64,000 bases of DNA from Microsaccharimonas sp964523145 (GTDB lineage Bacteria > Patescibacteriota > Saccharimonadia > Saccharimonadales > Saccharimonadaceae): positions 62,001-126,000 of the forward strand of contig CAZFYB010000001.1 of assembly GCA_964523145.1 (NCBI GenBank), read 5' to 3'. The notes under the pieces are model-generated. The model was not told the DNA's origin. It did not search any database and worked only from the letters and a program-made list of their open reading frames with translations. Both the position numbers and the translations under genes were made by a program. Each line of letters begins with the position of its first letter. Within the stretch, counting starts at the first letter, position 1. Below are positions 8,121-15,990 of this stretch, in pieces.

Positions 8121-8696
8121 ATGGAAGACACCGCGAGATCATTCGAAACGGTGCACGTCTTGCGACACGGTTTTCGGCCGAGCGAACCATTGGCAGTGGG
8201 TATAGAGAATTTTATAAAAGCCGGGGTCACAGTACCTCGGTTTTTGCTTTTAGGCTCAAAACAGATTGCTATTCACCACGATTCATATTATGACAAATCA
8301 TTCTTAGCGCAGTTAAGTGCCGCACAGCGTGAATTTTCTAAAGACCGCCAAGAAGTTCATCTTGCGAATGATGTTCATATTAAAATACTGGGAAATGGCG
8401 CACTTCGTTTTCAGATGTTTCCCTCTGATCTCGTTTCGTTTCATGACACGCTCGATAAGCTTGAACGGCTTCCGCACTTACCTCGTACTCTTGTTGGCCC
8501 AGAACGATACTTTCTTCAGGTAACTATTGCGGCAAACATGCTTGCTGGTGAAGATGCGAGAGAACATGCAGAGGCGAAGTTGCGCCGAGGCCTCGCGTTA
8601 CCTCAAACCAACAATTTGTATACTGTACGCCCGGTGGATATTCCAGAAAAAATTACCGAAGTAGCAATTCGCCCACGCTTACTACAAGAACAGTAG
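8121..8696 (+). CDS. Hypothetical protein (191 aa)
   Basis: No family recognised. The protein has mixed alpha/beta character, without membrane segments or a signal peptide; the N-terminus ETVHVLRHGF superficially recalls the RHG motif of histidine phosphatases, but no second catalytic His region follows. A CATAAT -10 (8109-8114) ends six bases before the ATG, so the transcript is predicted to be leaderless. It lies between a tRNA/rRNA methyltransferase gene and hisS, same strand. Confidence 0.7.
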   Translation: MEDTARSFETVHVLRHGFRPSEPLAVGIENFIKAGVTVPRFLLLGSKQIAIHHDSYYDKSFLAQLSAAQREFSKDRQEVHLANDVHIKILGNGALRFQMFPSDLVSFHDTLDKLERLPHLPRTLVGPERYFLQVTIAANMLAGEDAREHAEAKLRRGLALPQTNNLYTVRPVDIPEKITEVAIRPRLLQEQ

Positions 8697-8742
8697 TATC
8701 AGGCTTGTCACCCTTGTTGTAACATGCGACAATACTACTGAT

Positions 8743-10038
8743 ATGGCATCACTCTCAACCCAACCGTATAAAGGCACTAGGGATTACTACCCTGAAGATA
8801 AACGCGTTCAAAATTATATATTTAACACCTGGAAACAGGTCGTTGAGCAGTTTGGGTATGAAGAGTACGGTGCACCTATTCTAGAGCCACTCGATTTATA
8901 TGCAGCCAAAAGTGGGCAAGAGCTCGTGAATGACCAAACCTATGTATTTGCCGATCGTGGTGGGCGCACGGTGGCGATTCGCCCTGAAATGACCCCGACA
9001 ATCAGCCGTATGGTAGCTGGCCGCCGGCAAGAACTTGCGTATCCAGCGCGTCTTTACTCTATTGCTAATTTTATGCGCTATGAGCGTCCTCAGCGTGGCC
9101 GTGAGCGAGAGTTTTGGCAACTTAACGTTGATATGTTTGGGGTTGATGAAGTTGCGGCAGATATTGAAATTATTACGATTGCTGATGCAATTCTTAAAAA
9201 GTTTGGTGCAAAACCAGGCGATTATATTATTCGAGTAAACAATCGTAAGTTTATTCACTTCATGATGGCGCAATTCTTAGGGCTCGATACTGTCGCTGCA
9301 CAGCGAATGACGAAGCTTTTTGATCGCCGCAACAAAATCACTGAACAAGATTTTGAAGAGCAAGCAGAGATTATACTCGGCGATGATTCGGCTGATCAAG
9401 TTCAAAAGATACAAGAAGTATTAAACGCAAAAAATATCGACAGTTTGCCTGAAGAGCTAAAGCAAGCTGCTGCACTCGATGATATTCGTGCTGTATTTGA
9501 TGGTTTGGCTAAAGCCGGGGTTACCGAAGCAGTATTTGATGCAACGTTAATGCGCGGCCTCGATTATTACACAGGGACAGTTTTCGAGGTGTTTGACACA
9601 CACCCTGATAATAATCGCTCATTATTTGGTGGCGGTCGCTACGATGGGTTAGTAGACCTGTTTGGTGTAGAGCCGATAAGTGCAGTAGGCATGGCGCCAG
9701 GCAACACTATGATCGAAAACTTTTTAACCGTGCACGGGTTAATGCCTAAGGACACCTCATTAACCGATATATATGTCGTTGTTATTGGCGGCGCAATTAA
9801 TAGCGCTAATGAGGCCGCCGCAAAGCTTCGGGCCGAGGGGTTAAACGTGGAAGTCGATATTACCGGTCGAAAACTTGATAAACAAATTAAAACGGCGTTA
9901 AAGAAAAACATTACACACTTACTGTTTGTGGGTGATGAAGAAGCGACTTCTGGTGATTACACATTAAAAAACCTTACCAGTGAAACTGAAGATAAACTCA
10001 CCCTTGATCAAATAGCCGATAAGTTCGCCGTTGAATAG
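8743..10038 (+). CDS. hisS: Histidyl-tRNA synthetase
   Basis: A 431-residue class II aminoacyl-tRNA synthetase that charges tRNA-His. Class II motif 1 lies near the N-terminus (EYGAPILEPLDLY), motif 2 is FMRYERPQRGREREFWQ (about 105-121), and the histidine-specific signatures are LMRGLDYYTGTVFEV and LFGGGRYDGL in the motif 3 region. A C-terminal anticodon-binding domain follows (IYVVVIGG... onwards). AATACT (8731-8736) ends six bases before the ATG, consistent with a leaderless mRNA. Confidence 0.96.
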   Translation: MASLSTQPYKGTRDYYPEDKRVQNYIFNTWKQVVEQFGYEEYGAPILEPLDLYAAKSGQELVNDQTYVFADRGGRTVAIRPEMTPTISRMVAGRRQELAYPARLYSIANFMRYERPQRGREREFWQLNVDMFGVDEVAADIEIITIADAILKKFGAKPGDYIIRVNNRKFIHFMMAQFLGLDTVAAQRMTKLFDRRNKITEQDFEEQAEIILGDDSADQVQKIQEVLNAKNIDSLPEELKQAAALDDIRAVFDGLAKAGVTEAVFDATLMRGLDYYTGTVFEVFDTHPDNNRSLFGGGRYDGLVDLFGVEPISAVGMAPGNTMIENFLTVHGLMPKDTSLTDIYVVVIGGAINSANEAAAKLRAEGLNVEVDITGRKLDKQIKTALKKNITHLLFVGDEEATSGDYTLKNLTSETEDKLTLDQIADKFAVE

Positions 10039-10083
10039 TGCTGCTGGTTGCGACCATCCTTCACCTCTGTTATACTTAGTCTA

Positions 10084-11388
10084 ATGAAGACGACTGTAAA
10101 AAACCTATCCGATACCAAAGTACAATTAACCATTACGGTAGATGCAACTGAATTGGCGGCTGCCGAACAAGTTGCCCTTACGAAATTAAGTTCAAAAGTA
10201 AAGGTTCCCGGCTTTCGTGCCGGTAAAGTTCCGGCCAGCGTAGCCGCAAAGCATGTTGACCCACAAGCCTTGCAAGAACAACTTATGGATGACGCAATTA
10301 GTAAGGCTGTTGCTGAAGCTTTCTTAGCTGAAAAAATCCAAGCACTTGATCGTCCAAGTGTTGATATTACTAAGTATGTCCCGGCTGAATCACTTGAGTT
10401 CACAGCTGAAGTTGACGTATTGCCAGCGGTAAAACTTGGTGACTACAAAAAGTTGACTAAAAAAGCTGAAAAAGTAAAAGTTGAAGCCAGCGAAATTGAT
10501 GAAATTATTGGCCGTATGCAACAAGGTTTTGCTGAGAAAAAAGAAGTAAAACGAGCGGCAAAAGACGGTGATGAGACTGATATTGATTTTGTCGGTAAAA
10601 AAGACGGCGTAGCTTTTGATGGCGGCGCTGCTAAAGGTCACGTGTTAACCCTTGGTTCGAATCAATTTATCCCTGGTTTTGAAGAAGCGATCGTTGGTCA
10701 TAAAGCTGGTGAAACGTTCGATATCGACCTAGAATTCCCGACTGATTACCACGCTAAAGACCTTGCTGGAGCAAAGGTGACCTTTACCGTTATTCTAAAC
10801 AAAGTCCTAGAATCTGTTCTACCTGAAGTAAACGATGATCTTGCGAAAAAAGCTGGTCCATTCCAGACTGTTGCTGAGTTGAAAGACGACATCAAACGAG
10901 AAATTAGCCTTCAAAAAGAAAAAGAAGCCGGCGAAAAGCTTAAAGATGACCTTATTGCTGAGCTCATCGAAAAGAGTGAAGTGCCGGTCCCTGAAGTGTT
11001 GGTTGCTGACCAAATGCGTTCAATCGAACAAGACTTTGCGCAAAACCTTGCCTATCGTGGCCTCGACCTCGATTCATACCTTACCGCAAATGGCTTTAGC
11101 GACATGGAAGACTGGCGCGAAAAAGAAGTCAAACCAGCGGCAACTCGCCGAACCCAAGCTGGTTTATTGCTCGCAGAGCTGAGTAAAGCTGAAAATATTA
11201 CTGCTACCGATGAAGAAGTTGATGAACATGTTGAAGTGCACCGTACTCAGTATGCGAAGAACCCAGAAGCGCTGGCTCAGTTTGATAATCCTGAAGTGCG
11301 CCGCGATATCGGAAATCACTATATTACCGAAAAAACTATTCAACGATTGGTTGAATTAAACGGTGGTACGGTAGCCCCAAGTCATTAG
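10084..11388 (+). CDS. tig: Trigger factor, ribosome-associated chaperone
   Basis: A 434-residue chaperone that binds nascent chains at the ribosome exit. The N-terminal ribosome-binding domain has KVKVPGFRAGKVPASV, matching the signature loop GFRxGKxP. The FKBP-type PPIase domain follows (TDIDFVGKKDGVAFDGG... FIPGFEEAIVGHKAGE), then a long helical C-terminal domain. Start at ATG 10084: a TATACT box (10071-10076) ends seven bases upstream, and the alternative in-frame start at 10048 lies before that promoter. The next gene is clpP under heat-shock control. Confidence 0.94.
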   Translation: MKTTVKNLSDTKVQLTITVDATELAAAEQVALTKLSSKVKVPGFRAGKVPASVAAKHVDPQALQEQLMDDAISKAVAEAFLAEKIQALDRPSVDITKYVPAESLEFTAEVDVLPAVKLGDYKKLTKKAEKVKVEASEIDEIIGRMQQGFAEKKEVKRAAKDGDETDIDFVGKKDGVAFDGGAAKGHVLTLGSNQFIPGFEEAIVGHKAGETFDIDLEFPTDYHAKDLAGAKVTFTVILNKVLESVLPEVNDDLAKKAGPFQTVAELKDDIKREISLQKEKEAGEKLKDDLIAELIEKSEVPVPEVLVADQMRSIEQDFAQNLAYRGLDLDSYLTANGFSDMEDWREKEVKPAATRRTQAGLLLAELSKAENITATDEEVDEHVEVHRTQYAKNPEALAQFDNPEVRRDIGNHYITEKTIQRLVELNGGTVAPSH

Positions 11389-11415
11389 TTAGCACTCACT
11401 TGCATAGAGTGCCAA
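11389..11415. promoter_or_regulatory. CIRCE operator (HrcA site) upstream of clpP
   Basis: TTAGCACTC (11389-11397), nine-base spacer, GAGTGCCAA (11407-11415) matches the CIRCE consensus TTAGCACTC-N9-GAGTGCTAA with one mismatch. It ends eight bases before the clpP -10 (TACAAT, 11423-11428) and covers the -35 position, as expected for HrcA repression. hrcA itself is not in the window. Confidence 0.9.
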
Positions 11416-11434
11416 CTTTGTATACAATAGGTAT

Positions 11435-12031
11435 ATGAATAAGCCACATGGATATCTTGTACCAACAGTTATTGAGCGCACCAGCGATGGTGAGCGCGCG
11501 TTCGATATATACTCACGTTTATTAAAAGATCGCATTATCTTTTTAGGTGAAGAAGTAAACGAGCATACTGCTAATATTGTCATTGCGCAGTTGCTCTACC
11601 TTGCCTACGAAGACCCGAAAAAAGACATTAAACTCTATATCAATAGCCCAGGCGGGAGCGTTTACGATGGGCTGGGTATTTACGACACCATTCAATCTGT
11701 CGCTCCTGACGTACAAACTATCGGTATTGGCCTGCAGGCGAGTATGGGCGCCTTCTTGCTTTCAAGTGGAACAAAAGGCAAGCGCTACGCACTGCCGAAT
11801 AGTCGCATTATGATTCACCAACCTTCAAGTGGAACCCAGGGTAAAATTAGCGATCAAGAAATTACTCTTCGTGAAGGACTTTTCTTGAAGCAGAAATTAA
11901 ATGAGATCCTTGCTAAAAATACTGGTCAAAAGTTAGCGAAAATTGAACGTGATGCAGATCGTGATTTCTGGATGAGTGCTGAAGAGGCGAAACAATACGG
12001 TCTTATTGACGAGATTGTCGACAAGGCCTAA
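11435..12031 (+). CDS. clpP: ATP-dependent Clp protease proteolytic subunit
   Basis: A 198-residue serine protease that forms the tetradecameric chamber fed by Clp ATPases. Catalytic Ser is in GLQASMGAFLLSSGTKGKR and His in SRIMIHQPSSG; the C-terminal FWMSAEEAKQYGLIDEI segment is typical. The N-terminal VPTVIERTSDGERAFDIYSR is the axial-pore region and suggests little propeptide. The -10 TACAAT ends six bases before ATG, predicting a leaderless mRNA. The CIRCE element places it in the HrcA heat-shock regulon. No Clp ATPase gene is adjacent. Confidence 0.97.
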   Translation: MNKPHGYLVPTVIERTSDGERAFDIYSRLLKDRIIFLGEEVNEHTANIVIAQLLYLAYEDPKKDIKLYINSPGGSVYDGLGIYDTIQSVAPDVQTIGIGLQASMGAFLLSSGTKGKRYALPNSRIMIHQPSSGTQGKISDQEITLREGLFLKQKLNEILAKNTGQKLAKIERDADRDFWMSAEEAKQYGLIDEIVDKA

Positions 12032-12035
12032 TCGC

Positions 12036-12064
12036 TTGACGATGTTTGTCTAGCGGTGCATTAT
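12036..12064 (+). promoter_or_regulatory. Sigma70-type promoter of a small GC-rich ORF
   Basis: TTGACG (12036-12041), 17-bp spacer, CATTAT (12059-12064). It gives the 12105 ORF its own transcription start and a leader of about 35 bases with GAAGGG as ribosome binding site. Confidence 0.65.
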
Positions 12065-12104
12065 ATATGTGCATCACTCGAAACCTCTAACGAAGGGAAT
12101 GAGC

Positions 12105-12344
12105 ATGGGTAGCGTTGCTCTTGCTAAAAACGCACGGCCACTGAGGTTCAGTAAGGAATGGTGGGATCGATGCCGCCAAGTACGGGCTGTAGCGGTCGCA
12201 CGAAACGACCCAAAGCTGGTTCGCCGGCTCAACACGGCTATGGCCGTGGGGTGTATTGTCGTGATCACGAACGAGCTGGTGGGCGCTATTGTCGATGAGA
12301 CAAGGGTATACCTGCGCTATGCCGGCTCGATCATCGCCGTTTGA
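12105..12344 (+). CDS. Small GC-rich orphan protein (79 aa)
   Basis: Unrecognised. The N-terminus is basic (FSKEWWDRCRQVRAVAVAR), and a hydrophobic stretch follows (TAMAVGCIVVITNELVGAIV). Start at ATG 12105, seven bases after GAAGGG; upstream in-frame GTG 12069 and ATG 12099 are less well placed. GC content is clearly higher than that of the neighbouring clpP and rpoB. With its own promoter and a long GC-rich hairpin after it, the gene looks like an inserted single-gene unit. Confidence 0.55.
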   Translation: MGSVALAKNARPLRFSKEWWDRCRQVRAVAVARNDPKLVRRLNTAMAVGCIVVITNELVGAIVDETRVYLRYAGSIIAV

Positions 12345-12372
12345 GCCGCATCCGCTTCGAGCTCGTGATGTA

Positions 12373-12414
12373 TGCGAGGCGCCCGGTGCAGGATTTATGC
12401 ACGGGCGCCTCGCA
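12373..12414 (+). terminator. Long GC-rich hairpin after the 79-aa ORF
   Basis: TGCGAGGCGCCCGGTGCA (12373-12390) pairs with TGCACGGGCGCCTCGCA (12398-12414): 17 pairs with a single bulged G and loop GGATTTA. Only a delayed T-rich stretch (CTTTTAT, 12421 on) follows, so it may be a terminator or an RNA-stabilising 3' structure. Confidence 0.65.
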
Positions 12415-12430
12415 AAACAACTTTTATCTA

Positions 12431-12459
12431 TTGATTATTTTTCAATTTAACTGCATAAT
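12431..12459 (+). promoter_or_regulatory. rpoB promoter
   Basis: TTGATT (12431-12436), 17-bp spacer, CATAAT (12454-12459). It predicts a start near 12466 and a leader of about 160 bases before rpoB. Confidence 0.75.
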
Positions 12460-12465
12460 GGGTAC

Positions 12466-12626
12466 TAAGAAGTAGTGTAGCCCTGGTTATCTATGCCCCC
12501 AATACTTATTAAGTAGTGGCAACGGACGTGGCAGTCCCGTGAGGCAACCCAGAGGTTAAGGGAATCTTCGGCGCCAAGAAAACCCTTATATTAAACCCAA
12601 TCAAATCATGCGAGGTTCATTTGCTT
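12466..12626 (+). promoter_or_regulatory. Long structured leader of rpoB
   Basis: About 160 untranslated bases, with local hairpins TACTT-ATT-AAGTA, GGAC-GTGGCA-GTCC and AACC-CAGA-GGTT, and a CCTGGTT stretch that could pair with AACCCAG further down. No upstream rplJ-rplL is present, so the known L10 leader arrangement does not apply. Possibly an autoregulatory leader of the RNA polymerase subunits. Confidence 0.5.
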
Positions 12627-15600
12627 ATGGCAAAGACAAACGGTTCAAACTCAAAGCGAGTCTTTTTCACCAAGGAAGACACGGCACTCCCTATACCAAA
12701 CCTAATCCAGCACCAACGGGCTTCATGGCAAGAATTTGTCGAAACTGGGCTAGGCGAAATTTTCGCTGAGCTAAACCCAATTGATGACTACACCGGTCAA
12801 AAATTGGCACTTCGTTTCGGTTCATACAATTTCCATGACCCTAAAACCTCTGAACAAGATGCTAAAGAAAACAACCTTAGTTTTGACGCGCCTTTGCACG
12901 CCATGGTTGAACTTACCAATAAAGTAACTGGTGAAGTAAAAGAACAAGAAATCTACTTGGGTGACTACCCATGGATGACTGACCGTGGAACCTTTATTAT
13001 TAACGGTACTGAACGTGTGGTTGTTTCTCAACTTATCCGTAGTGCTGGTGTCTTCTTTACAGCTGACCGCCTTGCAACCCGCAATAACTACGGTGCAAAG
13101 CTTATTCCTGGCCGTGGAGCATGGCTCGAATTTGAAACCGCATCAAACGGTGCTCTTTACGTTAAAATCGACCGTCGTCGCAAACTGCCAGTGACGACTC
13201 TTTTCCGTGCCCTTGGCTTTAACAAGACATCTGAAATCAAAGCGCTCTTTGAAGATGTTGATACTGGTGAAGTAAAATACATCGATGCAACTCTCGAAAA
13301 AGATCCAGCTCGTGGAACAAACGAAGCGCTTATCGAGGTATACCGCCGTCTCCGTCCAGGTGACCTTGCGACTGTTGATAACGCTCGTTCAATGATTGAG
13401 CGAATGTTCTTCGACTTTAAGCGATTCGACTACAGCCGCGTAGGTCGTTACAAGCTTAACCAACGCCTTGGACTTGAAGTAGCGAACGTTACTGAAAACC
13501 GCGTTTTCCAAGTGACCGACCTTACTGCTATCGTTAAGGAAATTATTCGCCTTAATAATACTCAAGAAGATGCTGATGACATTGACGCCCTTTCAAACCG
13601 CCGTGTGAAATTGGTTGGTGAGCTTGTTGCTCGTCAATTCCGTGTTGGTATGCTTCGTATGCAACGTAACGCTATGGACCGTATGAGCATGAGCGATATC
13701 GAAACTGTCAGCCCATCACAACTTATTAACGCCCGACCAGTTGTGGCTGCAGTTCGTGAATTCTTCGCGAGTTCACAGCTTTCACAACTTATGGACGAAA
13801 CAAACCCACTGGCTGAACTTGCTCACAAGCGCCGCCTTAGCTCAATGGGTCCTGGTGGTTTGAGCCGTGAACGTGCCGGATTTGATGTTCGTGACGCTCA
13901 CCCAACACACTATGGTCGCCTTTGTGCCGTAGAAACACCTGAAGGTGCAAACATTGGATTGGTACTTAATCTTGGTACCTACGCGAAGATTAACGAATAC
14001 GGTTTCATTGAAACTCCGTACCTCCGCGTGAAAAATGGTAAAGTAACCGATGAAGTTGTCTACCTCGATGCCTCACAAGAAGCAGTTGAAGTTATTGCTG
14101 ATGCTGGTGTGAAGCTCAACGATGACAACACGTTTGCCGATGAGCGTGTCTCAGCTCGTAACGGTTTGCTCCCAGAGCAAGTCGATGTCAGTGAAGTTAC
14201 CTTCATGGACGCAGCCAACAAGCAAATTCTTGGTTCAACAGCCGCCCTCGTGCCTTTCGTTGAAAAGAACCGTGTTGACCGTTCATTGATGGCCGCAAGC
14301 ATGCAAAAGCAAGCTGTACCACTTCTTAAACCAGAATCTCCTGTTGTAGGAACCGGTATTGAAGAAGTTATCGCCCGAAACACCAGCCAACTTGTTGTTG
14401 CTGAAGGTGCTGGTGAAGTTATTCGTGCTGATGGTGATGAAATCCAAGTGAAATACAAAGATGGCGTTAAGTCATACAAGCCTGTTCACTTCGTGAAATC
14501 AAACGATGACCGTTCAATCAACCAAAAAGTGTGTGTTGTTCGTGGTCAAAAAGTGGTTGAAGGTGACATCCTTATCGAAGGTGCATCAATCGACCAAGGC
14601 GAAATCGCTCTCGGCCGCGACCTACTCGTGGCCTTTATGCCGTGGTCTGGTTACAACATGGATGACGCGATTGTCCTAAGCCGCCGACTTGTTGAAGACG
14701 ACACTCTTACCAGTGTAAACATTAAAGATTATACTGTTGAAGTTCGTGAAACGAAGCTTGGTCCAGAAATTGTTACCCGTGACATTCCAAACGTATCTGA
14801 AGAATCACTTCGTCACCTTGATGAAGATGGTATCGTACAGCTTGGTTCTGAGGTGAAGGCCGGTGACGTATTAGTAGGTAAGATTACTCCTAAGGGTGAG
14901 CAAGAGCTGAGTTCAGAAGAACGACTGCTTCGTGCAATCTTCGGTGAAAAAGCTAAGGACGTTCGCGATACCTCACAACGGATGAACAATGCTGGTGGTG
15001 GTAAAGTTGTTGGCGTTAAGATCTTTAGTCGTGAAAACGGCCATGAGCTTAAAGCTGGTGTGCTTATGCAGATCCAAATCTTCGTAGCTCAATTCCGTAA
15101 AATCTCAGTAGGTGACAAGCTTGCTGGACGCCACGGTAACAAGGGTGTGGTTGCGCGTATTCTTCCAATTGAAGACATGCCGTTCATGGAAGATGGAACG
15201 CCAGTTGACGTGGTCTTGAACCCACTTGGTGTGCCAAGTCGTATGAACATTGGTCAGTTGTTTGAAACTCACCTTGGTATGGCTGCTCGTGCCCTTGGGT
15301 ACAAAGTAGCAACCCCTCCATTTAATGGTATTTCTGACGAAACTATTTCTTCAGAACTTGAAAAAGCTGGGTTTAACCGCGATGGTAAAAGCCAACTGTT
15401 TGATGGCCGTACTGGTGATGCATTCGAAGAGCGTACAACCGTTGGTGTCATGCACATGTTGAAGCTCCACCACATGGTGAGCGACAAGATTCACGCCCGA
15501 TCAACTGGTCCATACACAATGGTGACCCAACAGCCACTCGGTGGTAAGGCTCAAAATGGTGGTCAACGATTTGGTGAGATGGAGGTGTGGGCACTTGAAG

Positions 15601-15989
15601 CATATGGTGCTGCATCAACACTTCAAGAAATGCTTACTATTAAGTCTGACGATGTATACGGACGTGCTAAAGCGTACGAATCGATCATTAAGAACGAGCC
15701 AATTGTTGGTCCTAAACTTCCAGAAAGCTTTAACGTCCTCGTGAAAGAACTCCAAGGACTTGGCCTCCGTGTCGACCTTATGGACGAATCAGAAGACGCC
15801 GTCATTGATGCAGAGCAAATTATCGGCAGTGTTATAAACGGCCAGCCGATCGCTGCATCAAGTGTACTTGGTGACGATGACGATACGGCTGTTATTCTTG
15901 ACGAAGCTGATGCTGAAATGGACGACCTCGAAGAAGGTATTAGTATTCAAGATATTGATGAAATAGAAGAAATAAAGGAGGAGGTGTAA
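12627..15989 (+). CDS. rpoB: DNA-directed RNA polymerase beta subunit
   Basis: About 1120 residues; forms the catalytic pincer of RNA polymerase with RpoC. Family landmarks: FFDFKRFDYSRVGRYKLN, the rifampicin-pocket region SQLSQLMDETNPLAELAHKR and RRLSSMGPGGLSRERAGF (about residues 390-425), and the C-terminal GRHGNKGVVARI, GVPSRMNIGQ and KLHHMVSDKIHARSTGPY. It is shorter than E. coli RpoB, lacking its lineage-specific insertions. Start chosen at ATG 12627 (GAGG at 12612-12615, spacing 11); TTG 12621 is an alternative. The acidic C-terminal tail is followed by a strong ribosome binding site for rpoC. Confidence 0.98.
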   Translation: MAKTNGSNSKRVFFTKEDTALPIPNLIQHQRASWQEFVETGLGEIFAELNPIDDYTGQKLALRFGSYNFHDPKTSEQDAKENNLSFDAPLHAMVELTNKVTGEVKEQEIYLGDYPWMTDRGTFIINGTERVVVSQLIRSAGVFFTADRLATRNNYGAKLIPGRGAWLEFETASNGALYVKIDRRRKLPVTTLFRALGFNKTSEIKALFEDVDTGEVKYIDATLEKDPARGTNEALIEVYRRLRPGDLATVDNARSMIERMFFDFKRFDYSRVGRYKLNQRLGLEVANVTENRVFQVTDLTAIVKEIIRLNNTQEDADDIDALSNRRVKLVGELVARQFRVGMLRMQRNAMDRMSMSDIETVSPSQLINARPVVAAVREFFASSQLSQLMDETNPLAELAHKRRLSSMGPGGLSRERAGFDVRDAHPTHYGRLCAVETPEGANIGLVLNLGTYAKINEYGFIETPYLRVKNGKVTDEVVYLDASQEAVEVIADAGVKLNDDNTFADERVSARNGLLPEQVDVSEVTFMDAANKQILGSTAALVPFVEKNRVDRSLMAASMQKQAVPLLKPESPVVGTGIEEVIARNTSQLVVAEGAGEVIRADGDEIQVKYKDGVKSYKPVHFVKSNDDRSINQKVCVVRGQKVVEGDILIEGASIDQGEIALGRDLLVAFMPWSGYNMDDAIVLSRRLVEDDTLTSVNIKDYTVEVRETKLGPEIVTRDIPNVSEESLRHLDEDGIVQLGSEVKAGDVLVGKITPKGEQELSSEERLLRAIFGEKAKDVRDTSQRMNNAGGGKVVGVKIFSRENGHELKAGVLMQIQIFVAQFRKISVGDKLAGRHGNKGVVARILPIEDMPFMEDGTPVDVVLNPLGVPSRMNIGQLFETHLGMAARALGYKVATPPFNGISDETISSELEKAGFNRDGKSQLFDGRTGDAFEERTTVGVMHMLKLHHMVSDKIHARSTGPYTMVTQQPLGGKAQNGGQRFGEMEVWALEAYGAASTLQEMLTIKSDDVYGRAKAYESIIKNEPIVGPKLPESFNVLVKELQGLGLRVDLMDESEDAVIDAEQIIGSVINGQPIAASSVLGDDDDTAVILDEADAEMDDLEEGISIQDIDEIEEIKEEV

Positions 15990-15990
15990 T

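Noticed and set aside
8121..8696. Histidine phosphatase assignment from VLRHGF
   Set aside because: Only the RHG-like triplet is present; the second catalytic histidine region and the fold pattern are missing.
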